Part shown: positions 43,026 to 50,961 of the stretch, one piece after another
Layout: every line of letters begins with the position of its first letter
Position numbering within the stretch: position 1 is the stretch's first letter
NCBI GenBank assembly: GCA_023213235.1
Contig: CP096137.1
Coordinates: 507,587-571,586, forward strand
DNA from: Elusimicrobiota bacterium
GTDB taxonomy: Bacteria; Elusimicrobiota; Elusimicrobia; UBA1565; UBA9628
Direction of reading: 5' to 3'
Length of the DNA: 64,000 nucleotides
Program-made: the position numbers and the translations under genes
Notes under the pieces: generated by a model
Database searches by the model: none
What the model saw: the letters and a program-made list of their open reading frames with translations, nothing else
Told to the model about the DNA's origin: nothing

Positions 43026-43078
43026 ATTGACTGAACGGTTAGTCAATCAATTATAGGTCTTGAATCCCCCGCTGTCAA
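43026..43078 (-). promoter_or_regulatory. Consensus promoter and operator of the TetR gene
   Basis: TTGACA (43073-43078), 17 bases, TATAAT (43050-43055). Between the start site and ATG, 43026-43047 holds ATTGACT-8-AGTCAAT, an imperfect palindrome typical of TetR operators. Confidence 0.85.
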
Positions 43079-43195
43079 GCCTCCCGGCGCGGATTCCGTG
43101 TGACGGAGTCCGTCATGGCGAATTGACGGCGACTTGCGCGCCGCCTGCGCGGCGCTTGAGCGGTCCCCGATATACTCGGAGCGTAAGGAGGACGC

Positions 43196-43606
43196 ATGAG
43201 CGATAAGGATTTTCCGCCCGAGGACGCGCGGATCGACGAGGCCCTCGCCGAGTCGTTTCCGGCCAGCGATCCGCCGTCCTACAACGCCGGCATTCCCAAA
43301 GAGGAGAACATCATGAAACAGCGAGAGGAGTCGTCTTCGTCGTTCGCCTGGCTGATCGGCGGGTTCGCGCTCGGCGCCGCGTGCGGGCTGCTGCTGGCCC
43401 CGAAGAAGGGCAGCGAGCTCATCGAGGACATCGAGGACTGGGGCCGCGAGCAGGGCGAGCGCGGCCGCGACCTGTACGCGAAGGCCAAGGAGTACATTCC
43501 GCACCGCACGCGCCGCGCCGTCAGCGAGGCCGTCGGAGAGGCTCGCCGCGCCGGCGAGCGCGCCTATCGCGGCGTCCGCGACAAGGCCGAGGACTTCGAG
43601 GTCTAG
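43196..43606 (+). CDS. YtxH-like protein with acidic N-terminal motif
   Basis: The 136-residue protein starts with the short acidic motif IDEALAESFPASDPPSY seen in many small bacterial proteins, followed by a YtxH-type part: a Gly/Ala transmembrane helix (FAWLIGGFALGAACGLLLAP) and a charged amphipathic tail. YtxH proteins are linked to general stress. AAGGAGG precedes ATG. An internal ATG (MKQREESSS) could start a separate YtxH protein. The stop shares CTAG with the convergent epimerase gene. Confidence 0.8.
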   Translation: MSDKDFPPEDARIDEALAESFPASDPPSYNAGIPKEENIMKQREESSSSFAWLIGGFALGAACGLLLAPKKGSELIEDIEDWGREQGERGRDLYAKAKEYIPHRTRRAVSEAVGEARRAGERAYRGVRDKAEDFEV

Positions 43607-44682
43607 CGGGGAACGACGCCGACGCCGGCTTCGACGCGCGACAGGTCGTAGAGACCTCCGCGCCCGAAGCCGGCGCCGCGCGTCGGATTCTCGGACAGCC
43701 AGAGCGGGGTGTCCAGGTCGACGAAGTCGACGCCGCCGAGGCCGGCCGCGAGGTGGGCCGCGGCGCCCATCGCCAGCGGCGTTTCCACCATTCCGCCGAC
43801 CATGACCTTCAGCCCCGAGGCGCGCGCGATGAGGCCGCAGTCCCACGCCTCGAGCACGCCCATCTTCATGAGCTTGAGATTGAGCACCTGCGCCGCGCCG
43901 GTCCGCGCCAGGCGCAGCGCGTCGGCGCGACCGCGCAGCGACTCGTCGGCCGCGACGGCGATCCCGGACCGGACGTGGAACGCCTTGAGACCTGCCAGGT
44001 CGTCGGCGCCCGACGGCTGCTCGAAGAGGACGGGCACGATGCCGCGCGCGCGGCAGCGCCTGACGAGGGCGAGGGACTTCGACGCGTCGTAGCCCTGATT
44101 GGCGTCGAACGTCAGGCGCGCCCGCGGGTGGGCGCGCGCGACCTCGGCCACCCGCTCGGCGTCCTCGGCGACCGTCCCGCCGACCTTGATCTTGACCACC
44201 TTGACGCCGAGGGCGCGTATCTTCCGGGCGGCGGCGTAGGCCTCCTCCGGGGTGCCGAGCGTGACCGTCACGTCGGAGACGACGCGGTCGCGGGCGCCGC
44301 CGAAGAGCGAGCGCAGCGGGATGCGGGCGCGCCGCGTCCACGCGTCGAGCAGGGCCACGCCGAGGGCGGCGCGCGCGGCGCCGCCGTGACGGGGCAGGTC
44401 CGCCTCGAGCTCCTCGAGGCGCGTCCTCCAGGCGCCGGCGTCCTTCCCGAGCCAGCGCCGGCCGGCCTTGCGGATCTGCGCGAGGGATTTCGCCGCCGTC
44501 TCCCCGTTGAACGCCGGGAACGGCGAGGCCTCGCCCCAGCCTTCCGCGCCGTCCGCCAGGCGCAGGCGCACGTACACGGTCTCGAGCTCCGCCGAGGCGC
44601 CGCCCGCGATCGCGAACGGGGCGCTCATCGGGACCTTGAACAGGCGCGGCTCGATCGCGACGATCTCCGAGGTCTTCCTCAC
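43603..44682 (-). CDS. Dipeptide epimerase, enolase superfamily
   Basis: A ~359-residue muconate-lactonising-type enzyme close to L-Ala-D/L-Glu epimerases. Catalytic features: KVVKIKVGG (KxK), TFDANQGY (Asp), LFEQPSG (Glu), AADES (Asp), NLKLMKMG (second Lys), and MVGGMVETPLAMG. GTG 44680-44682 overlaps the stop of the DipZ-like gene (GTGA). It probably recycles murein dipeptides or epimerises another dipeptide; substrate uncertain. It is the third gene of a tight operon with SirB1-like and DipZ-like genes. Confidence 0.9.
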   Translation of the reverse strand: MRKTSEIVAIEPRLFKVPMSAPFAIAGGASAELETVYVRLRLADGAEGWGEASPFPAFNGETAAKSLAQIRKAGRRWLGKDAGAWRTRLEELEADLPRHGGAARAALGVALLDAWTRRARIPLRSLFGGARDRVVSDVTVTLGTPEEAYAAARKIRALGVKVVKIKVGGTVAEDAERVAEVARAHPRARLTFDANQGYDASKSLALVRRCRARGIVPVLFEQPSGADDLAGLKAFHVRSGIAVAADESLRGRADALRLARTGAAQVLNLKLMKMGVLEAWDCGLIARASGLKVMVGGMVETPLAMGAAAHLAAGLGGVDFVDLDTPLWLSENPTRGAGFGRGGLYDLSRVEAGVGVVPR

Positions 44683-45729
44683 GGCAGGGTCGTCACGACG
44701 CAGTTGTCGGAGAACGAGAAGCCGTGCACCGCGGCGCCCTTGCGGTCGGGGATCAGGTACAGCTCGTGCGCCGTGAAGATCGAGTCGCGCGTGAGGTCGT
44801 AGAGGCGCGCCGTGTCGAGCACGACGAAGCTGCGGCCGTCCTCGTCGAACTGGATGTCCTTGCCCTTGTTGCCCTCGTGCAGCCAGAGGTCGTCCTGCTT
44901 GACGAAGAACTTCGTGCGGCCGAGCTCGGACGGCGCGAGCACGGCCAGCAGCTGCGCGGCGTGATAGACGACGCGCACGAACGAGGTCTGCGTCTTGTTC
45001 TCGCTCTCGAGGCGCAGGCCGTCCTGCTCGATGTTCCAGCGGCCCATCGTGGCGATCTCGGAGTCGCGAGCCTCCACGATCAGATTGCGGCGCAGCGAGG
45101 AGTCCTTGTCGAGGACGAGAGGCGGCTTGACGCCCGGGCGCGCGCCGAGCGAGATCTCGGTCGTCGCCGTGCGGCACTCCTTGCGCGGCGGGTCCTTGAC
45201 GTCGGTCGGGGAGGGAGCTTGTCGGCGCCGACGATCTCGGCGAGCGCCAGCCGGATCTCGCTCTCGAACTCCTCATAGCCCCCTTCGCCCAGCCGGTCGA
45301 AGACGATGCGCCCGCGCCGGTCGACGAGGTACAGCGCGGGCCAGCCCTCGTTGGCGTAGGCCTTCCAGAGCCGCCGGTCGCCGTCGAGGAAGATCGGGTA
45401 GTCGACGCCGTAGCGCTTGAGCAGGTTCCGGACCCAGACGGCCTCGCGATGGACGTTGAGGTCCGGCGTCAGCACCCCGACGACCATCAGCTGGCTCATC
45501 GCGTAGCGGTCGAACCACGCGTGCAGGGCCGGCAGCACGCGCACGGAATTGATCGACGTCGGATTGATGAAGGCGACGACGACGACCTTGCGTTCGCGCA
45601 TGCGCGAGAGCGAGAGCTGGGTCGCGTTGAGCCACGCCGAGGCGGGGGAAAGTCCGGCGCCGGCGGATTGAGCGGGCGCTCCGCGCGCGCGGAGATCCCG
45701 AGCATCAGCAGGAGGAGCGCCGTCCTCAC
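44679..45729 (-). CDS. DipZ-like thioredoxin-fold protein lacking the CxxC cysteines, two apparent frameshifts
   Basis: One base added in each of the runs 45644-45648 and 45208-45211 gives a ~350-residue secreted protein: signal peptide (VRTALLLLMLGISARA), thioredoxin-like domain, then a beta-rich domain like the C-terminus of DipZ (GRSFVVLDTARLYDLTRD; GAAVHGFSF). In DipZ the redox site reads like WCINC; here it reads FINPTSINSVRVLP, so both cysteines are gone. The protein should be redox-inactive or use another chemistry. GTG start overlaps the SirB1-like stop (GTGA). Confidence 0.72.
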
Positions 45730-46583
45730 GCGGTTCCCGCGTCGCGGCCCGTGAGCACGATCTCGACCAAGGTCGAGAGCCGCTCGGCGCGGTCGGAGGC
45801 GCCCGTCTTCTGGTAGATCGAGATGAGGTTGCGCAGCATCCGCGCGAGGATGTCGCGGGAGCCGACGGGCTTGCCGAGTTCCGGGCGCCAATCGTAGCCG
45901 TTGCGCACGAGCATGCGCTTGACCTCGGGCAAGGTCATCAGCTGGCCCGAGCGGAAGCAGTCGACGAAAAGGGAAGACCCGCCTTCCTTGAACCCGGCGA
46001 GGAAGTGCCCCGGCGTGCCCACGCCGTACAGCGGCAGCCGCAGGCGGCGCGCGAGCAGGAGCACGAGCACCGTCAGCGTCACGGGAATGCCGCGCCGCGT
46101 GTCGATCACGCGCGAGAGGTAGCTGTTGTCGGGGTCGTAGTAGCGCGACTCGTTGCCCGCGAAGCCCAGCGACTGGAAGACGTGGTTCGTCAGGCGCCGC
46201 ACCGACTCGCCGATCCCGGCGTCGGGCGGCATGTCGGCGGCGATCTTCGCGGCGACCTTGTCGAGCCACGCGGCGTAGACCTTGGAGTCCACGTCGGCGA
46301 ACCCGAACCGGGAGATCAGCAGGCTGCCTTCCTCGAGATCGGGCGCCTTGGCCAAGGACAGGCGCACGAAGTCGCGGCGCAGGTCCTGGAAGCGCAGCTC
46401 GCCGGCCACCGACTCCAGGCGCACCGCCATCTCCGGCGTCGCGGCGGGGCGCAGCTCGTCGAGATAGGGGATGATCGCCGCGCCCACGCCGAGAATCTTG
46501 GAGCGGACCAGCGCCAGGCTGGCGGGGTCCTCTTCCTCTAATAGGGTCACGAGGCTGCGCAGGGCTTTCTCATCGAGCGGCAT
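45726..46583 (-). CDS. SirB1-like transglutaminase-like/TPR protein
   Basis: The 285-residue protein is of the SirB1 (YchA) type. The core reads DTRRGIPVTLTVLVLLLARR, then VGTPGHFLAGF, then LFVDCFRSG. The C-terminus has a short TPR-like helical stretch (LARMLRNLISIYQKTG). SirB1 relatives are thought to be transglutaminase-like scaffold or peptidase proteins; function is unknown. ATG 46583 follows TACAAT by seven bases; it leads an operon with the DipZ-like and epimerase genes. Confidence 0.87.
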   Translation of the reverse strand: MPLDEKALRSLVTLLEEEDPASLALVRSKILGVGAAIIPYLDELRPAATPEMAVRLESVAGELRFQDLRRDFVRLSLAKAPDLEEGSLLISRFGFADVDSKVYAAWLDKVAAKIAADMPPDAGIGESVRRLTNHVFQSLGFAGNESRYYDPDNSYLSRVIDTRRGIPVTLTVLVLLLARRLRLPLYGVGTPGHFLAGFKEGGSSLFVDCFRSGQLMTLPEVKRMLVRNGYDWRPELGKPVGSRDILARMLRNLISIYQKTGASDRAERLSTLVEIVLTGRDAGTA

Positions 46584-46590
46584 CGTCCGA

Positions 46591-46619
46591 ATTGTAGCGG
46601 GGGAATCGAACCTTTTCAA
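46591..46619 (-). promoter_or_regulatory. Leaderless promoter of the SirB1-like operon
   Basis: TTGAAA (46614-46619), 17 bases, TACAAT (46591-46596), seven bases to ATG 46583. Confidence 0.75.
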
Positions 46620-46674
46620 GGCTTCAGCTTCGGCGGAATATGATTGAATCCCTCGACGGAGCCCCGTCGAGACT

Positions 46675-47768
46675 ATGAGCGCCCCGCGCCCCCATGAAGT
46701 CCTGGCCGCCCTGCGCGCCCTCGAGGATCTGGCCTCGGCCGACCCGCTGAACGTGCGCGGGGTCCTGGCCACCCTGGTCTCGCTCGACGGCGTCCTGGGC
46801 GAGCGCGCGGGGTCCTCGTGCGTGATCTCCGACGACTCCTCCGAAGGGGGCGAGGGCCTGATCCCCGTTTCCGCCGCTCCCGAGGGCCTGCGCGAAGGCG
46901 TCGCCGCGGCCATCGAGGCCGGAGCGCCCCGTCTCGTCGAGGCGGACCTCACCGAGGACGACGTCCTGTTCGGCGCCGGCGGCCTGTCGGGCCGCGCCGA
47001 GGTCTGGCTCGAGCCCATCACCGGCGAGCTGCGCGACCGCCTGCGCGAGGTCCGCGAGGCGCTCTTGAGAGGCGAAGGCATGGTCGTGGAGTTCGCGTTG
47101 TCCGGCGACGACGCCGGCCGCCGCCGCCACTTCCCGCCCGACCAGCCCGGGGTGAAGGCCTGCTACCAGGAAGGCGAGCCCGAGCTCGAGGAAGAGGCTC
47201 AGCGCGGCGGCGTGCGCCGCCTCATGCGCTTTCCGCTGATCCCGATGGGCAAGGCGCTGATCCTCGGGTCCTCGGACGACTGCCGGCGCATCGCCGAGCT
47301 GCTCGACCGCCTCGGCTTCGTCGTCACGGTCGCCGATCATCGCCCCGGCCGCCTGCACGGCGAGGGTTGGGACCGCGCGCGTTGGCAGCTCGTCGAGGGC
47401 GGCTGGGAAGCCGCCCGGTCGGCGTGCCGTCCCGATTCGGAGACGTATATCGTCGTGGCGCTCAAGTCCCACTCGGCCGATCTGCGCGCGCTCAAAGGCG
47501 CCGTTCCGAGTCCCGCCCGCTATGTCGGCCTCGTCGGCCCCATCGGCCGCGCCGCCAAGCTGCTCGGCGAATTGCGCGAGCAGGGCGTGGAGCCCCGCTC
47601 CGGCGCGTTCTCCGCGCCCGCGGGCCTCGACGTCGGCGCCGAGACCTCCGAAGAAGTCGCGCTCGCCGTCGTCGCCGAGATTCTCGCGGTGCGCGCCGAG
47701 CGCAAGGGCGGCCGCCCCGCGCGCGCGCGCGGCCGGCTCCGCGCCCGCCCAGCGCAAGGGCGGCGTGA
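46675..47768 (+). CDS. XdhC/CoxI-family protein, one apparent frameshift
   Basis: About 364 residues. The N-terminal XdhC domain includes GSSCVISDDSSEGGEG; the Rossmann domain reads GKALILGSSDDCRRIAELLD and later YVGLVGPIGRAAKLL. XdhC-type proteins sulfurate and insert molybdenum cofactor for xanthine-dehydrogenase-like enzymes. One C added to the run 47715-47718 brings the frame to a TGA (47766-47768) that overlaps the GTG of the next gene, the coupling style seen elsewhere here. No molybdoenzyme gene lies in the window. Confidence 0.82.
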
Positions 47769-48394
47769 AGATTCCCGGCCTCGTGCTCGCCGCCGGACGC
47801 GGCAAGCGCTTCGCCGGCGGCTCGAAGATGCTCGCGCAGGTCGACGGCCGCCCCGTCCTGCGCCACGTCGTCGAGTCGGCGCTCGCCGCGCGCCTCGACC
47901 CCGTCGTCGTCGTGCTCGGCGCCGGCGCCCAGGACGGACTGCAGGCGATCGAAGGCCTCGACGACCCGCGCTTGCGCGTCGTGTTCAACCCGGCGTGGGC
48001 CTCCGGCAAGGCCTCGACGTTCGAGGCCGGCCTGCGCGAGGTGCCCGCCGACGCGCCCGGCGTCGTGGCCCTGCTCGGCGACATGCCGCGCGTGCCCGCC
48101 TGGCTCATCGAGCGCGTCATCGCCGAATTCGAGCTGTCGGGCAAGCTCACCTTCCCCGTGCATCAGGGCCACGACGGCCCGATCAAGGGCCACCCCACCG
48201 CCTACCCGCGCGAGCTGTTCGGCGAGGTCGGCCGCCTCGTCGGCGACGACACCGCGATGGCCGCGATCCGCCGCCACTGGGGCGAGGCGGTCAAGATCCC
48301 GCTCGACGACGACCTCACCCAGGCCGACATCGACACCGCGCAGGACCTCGAGCTGCTCAACGTGCGTCCCTCCGAGCAGGGCCGGCTGCTTTAG
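47765..48394 (+). CDS. Molybdenum cofactor nucleotidyltransferase, MobA/MocA type
   Basis: A 209-residue NTP-transferase: LVLAAGRGKRFAGGSKML at the start, NPAWASGKASTFEAGL, LLGDMPRVP (Asp) and the MocA-type block GPIKGHPTAYPRELF. MocA adds CMP (or MobA GMP) to molybdopterin. Pairing with XdhC is a common arrangement for xanthine-dehydrogenase-type enzymes. GTG start coupled to the XdhC stop. The stop shares TTAG with the convergent XRE gene. Confidence 0.87.
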   Translation: MKIPGLVLAAGRGKRFAGGSKMLAQVDGRPVLRHVVESALAARLDPVVVVLGAGAQDGLQAIEGLDDPRLRVVFNPAWASGKASTFEAGLREVPADAPGVVALLGDMPRVPAWLIERVIAEFELSGKLTFPVHQGHDGPIKGHPTAYPRELFGEVGRLVGDDTAMAAIRRHWGEAVKIPLDDDLTQADIDTAQDLELLNVRPSEQGRLL

Positions 48395-48849
48395 CGAGCG
48401 CGGCGCGAGATGTCGCGCGGGACATCATCAGTCTCGCGTGGGACCGATGATGTTCTCCGCGACATCGTGCGCGTCTTCCGGTAGCGCATTCCTTCGCGCT
48501 CCAGGCCGATCCTGTCGGGAATGATCATCGGCTGCCATCCCATCGGACGCCACAGAGCCGCAAGAGTGCTCAGCTTCACGTCGGCCCCCGCCTCGATGCG
48601 GGAGATGCGGTGCTGGCTGACGCCGGAAAGCGCCGACAGGTCGCGCTGGGTCAAATTCGCCATGCGTCTGAGGTACCAGACCTGGCGCTCGAACGTCCAG
48701 CCGCGCCATGCGCCGAGCTTCGTGCGCGCCGCCGCCAGCTCGTCGAGCGGGTCGAGCCCCTCCAGCGCCGCCTTCATTCGTTTCAATCGGTCCACGTATA
48801 CAGACGATCGAGACCCCCGAAAAGTTCCCAAAGTCGTGACGCCGCGCAT
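48391..48849 (-). CDS. XRE-family helix-turn-helix regulator
   Basis: The 152-residue frame contains a Cro/C1-type HTH: ANLTQRDLSALSGVSQHRIS then RIEAGADVKLSTLAALWRPM. HTH plus the upstream helical region suggests an antitoxin-like or HipB-like regulator, but no toxin gene is adjacent. The C-terminal 30 residues are basic and encoded by an inverted repeat (48409-48466). The start is uncertain: ATG 48849 or ATG 48777 (MKAALEGLDPLDEL) are both possible. Confidence 0.8.
   Translation of the reverse strand: MRGVTTLGTFRGSRSSVYVDRLKRMKAALEGLDPLDELAAARTKLGAWRGWTFERQVWYLRRMANLTQRDLSALSGVSQHRISRIEAGADVKLSTLAALWRPMGWQPMIIPDRIGLEREGMRYRKTRTMSRRTSSVPRETDDVPRDISRRAR
48409..48466. repeat. Imperfect 21-base inverted repeat at the end of the XRE gene
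   Basis: Arms 48409-48429 and 48446-48466 are complementary except for three positions, around a 16-base loop. It lies within the 3' end of the XRE frame. It could be a terminator for the convergent MocA-type gene or an operator. Confidence 0.6.
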
Positions 48850-48902
48850 ATCAGCGGGCGGTCGCGCCCCTGCTACGATCGAGGCTCCACGGAGGTTCCA
48901 CC

Positions 48903-49163
48903 ATGTCCACGATGACGCGCAACAATTACGGACGCCAGACCGCCCGCGAGGGCAAGGTCGCCAAGACCATCGAGCAGCAGACGAAGAACGTTCCGTCCGA
49001 CTGGTTTCTCTGGGCCGCGCTGGGTTCGATCGGCCTCGCGGCCGGCCTGCGGGCGATGGACCGCGAGGAGGACAGCCAGTTCGTCGGGATGTGGGCGCCG
49101 ACCCTGCTGATCCTCGGCATGTACAACAAGCTCGTGAAGATCCACGGCTCCGACCCGGACTAA
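48903..49163 (+). CDS. 86-residue membrane-associated hypothetical protein
   Basis: The product has a charged N-terminus and two short hydrophobic stretches (WFLWAALGSIGLAAGL and WAPTLLILGMYNKLV). GGAGG lies eight bases before ATG. No family is recognised. Its stop overlaps the greB stop (CTAA). Confidence 0.65.
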   Translation: MSTMTRNNYGRQTAREGKVAKTIEQQTKNVPSDWFLWAALGSIGLAAGLRAMDREEDSQFVGMWAPTLLILGMYNKLVKIHGSDPD

Positions 49164-49645
49164 GCGGAGTAGGCGATCGAGTCGACCGTCCAGGTCTCCC
49201 CGGACCAGTCGGCGCTCTGTCCGGCCTTCAGGCCGAGCAGAGCCTGGGCGAAGGGGGCGGCGTAGGATAAATACTCGCCGCCCTCTTCCGCCTCGTCCTC
49301 CCCGACGATGCGCACGGCGCGCTCGCCCGACGGGCCCTTGAGCACGGCGCGGGCCCCGAAGCGGATCTGATCCTTGGGCTGGTTCGCGGGGTCGACGGGG
49401 ATCACGGACTCGAGCCGCGCGCGCACCCAGCGTAGGTCGCGCTCGAGCTCGCGCTTGCGCCGCTTCAGCTTGGGGTCGTCCTGGGCGCCGGAGAACGGCT
49501 CCAGCTCGTTGAGCAGGCGGGCCTCCTCGTCCTGGTACAGGCGGATGCCGCGCGGCGTGCAGTAGTTGGGCTGGTCGGAGAGAGGACGCTCGGGCGGGTC
49601 CTCGTCGGGCCCCTGCGCGTCCTCTTTGACGAACGCCCGGCTCAT
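49160..49645 (-). CDS. GreA/GreB-family transcript cleavage factor
   Basis: A 161-residue protein with the GreA/B layout: an N-terminal coiled coil (RRKRELERDLRWVRARLESV) and a C-terminal FKBP-like domain (VRIVGEDEAEEGGEYLSYAA; ALLGLKAGQ). The N-terminal 50 residues (QPNYCTPRGIRLYQDEEARL) are of the GreB type. It rescues backtracked RNA polymerase. It starts five bases after hisS and is cotranscribed. Confidence 0.87.
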   Translation of the reverse strand: MSRAFVKEDAQGPDEDPPERPLSDQPNYCTPRGIRLYQDEEARLLNELEPFSGAQDDPKLKRRKRELERDLRWVRARLESVIPVDPANQPKDQIRFGARAVLKGPSGERAVRIVGEDEAEEGGEYLSYAAPFAQALLGLKAGQSADWSGETWTVDSIAYSA

Positions 49646-49650
49646 GGCGT

Positions 49651-50927
49651 CTAGTGCTTTCCGGCGATGAGCGCGCAGGCTTCGTCGAGCGTGAGGGACT
49701 GCTCGACGCCGGTGGCGAGCGCCTTGACGTTCATGACGCCCTTGGCCGCCTCGTCCGGGCCGATGACGATCGCGTAGCCGGCCTTCTTCTGGTCGGCGTA
49801 CTTGAACTGCGCCTTGAGCTTGCCGGTGCCGGGGTAGACGTCGATCGCCAGCCCCTTGCCGCGCAGCGCGGCGCCGACCTCGAGGGAGCGCGCGCGCAGG
49901 GCGTCGTCGAACACGGTCACGACGGCGTCGGGCGCGGCGTGGTCGAGGCCCTGGCCCTTCTCCTCGAGTATGAGCATGAGGCGTTCGAAGCCGATCGAGC
50001 CGCCGCACGCGGGCGTCGCGGCGCCGCCGAACTTGGCGGTGAGCTTGTCGTAGCGGCCGCCGCCGCCGAGCGAGCCCGAGAGCGACGCGTGGCGGAATTC
50101 GAACACGGGACCGGTGTAATAGCCCATGCCGCGCATGAGGCTCGGGTCGATCTCGATCTCGGCGCCGGGGACGAGCGTCTTCACCGACGCCGCGATCTTG
50201 TCGAGCGGGTCGGCGGCGACGCCGCCGCCGGAGAGCAGCGCCGTGGCCAGCGACGCGGCGCCCGCCGCGCCGATCGACGCCTCCAGCTCCTTCAAGACCT
50301 CGTCCTTGCCGATCTTGTCGAGCTTGTCGACGACGACGCAGGCGTGGCCGCGCTTGTCCTCGGGGATGCCGGCGGCCGCGAGCGCGGCGTCGACGGCGCG
50401 GCGGTCGTTGAGGTGGACCTTCACGCCGGTCAGGCCGAAGGCCTCGAACACCTTGAGGATCGCGGCGATGACCTCGGCCTCGGCGCCCCAGGAGTCGGAG
50501 CCGATGATGTCGATGTCGCACTGCGTGAACTCGCGGTAGCGCCCCTTCTGCGCGCGTTCGGCGCGCCAGACCGGGCCGAGGTGGAAGGCCTTGAAGGGGT
50601 GGGGAAGCGTCGAGCCGTGCTTGGAGTACCAGCGCGCCAGCGGCAGCGTCAGGTCGAAGCGCAGGCCGAGGTCGGCGAGTTCCGCCTTCTCGGCCGCGGC
50701 GCGCTCGAGGGCCTCGCCGCGCTTCATGATCTTGAAGATCAGCTTCTCGTTCTCGCCGCCGCCCTGGCCGAGCAAGGTCGACAGCTCCTCGACGGCGGAC
50801 GTGGCCACGGGCTGAAAGCCGTGCGAGCGGTAGACGCGCGAGATCGTCTCGACGGCCTTGGTCCGGGCGGCGACCTGGTCGGGCAAAAGTCGCGGAATCC
50901 CGACGGAGGGGTCGTGGGAATGGCCAT
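49651..50927 (-). CDS. hisS: Histidine-tRNA ligase, one apparent frameshift
   Basis: About 425 residues after one base is added to the A run 50885-50888, giving the N-terminus SGFRDFLPDQVAARTK. Class II motifs are seen: RFDLTLPLARW (motif 1-2), GPVWRAERAQKGRYREFTQCD (motif 2, shown in part), MRGMGYYTGPVFEF and the motif-3 block CGGSIGFERLML. The C-terminal anticodon-binding domain follows (YAIVIGPDEAAKG). It charges tRNA-His. ATG lies seven bases after TAAATT; addB diverges from the same 34-base gap. Confidence 0.95.
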
Positions 50928-50961
50928 GGCGGATAATTTAGCAAATCGCTAAGATGAGGGC
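50928..50961. promoter_or_regulatory. Divergent leaderless promoters of hisS and the AddB-like gene
   Basis: Minus: TAAATT (50935-50940) seven bases from the hisS ATG. Plus: TAAGAT (50950-50955) six bases from ATG 50962. The -10 boxes are nine bases apart, so polymerases must compete. Confidence 0.55.

Noticed and set aside
46675-48450. A natural XdhC-MocA fusion protein
   Set aside because: The two domains are in different frames that one deletion cannot join. One added base instead gives an XdhC stop overlapping the GTG of the next gene.
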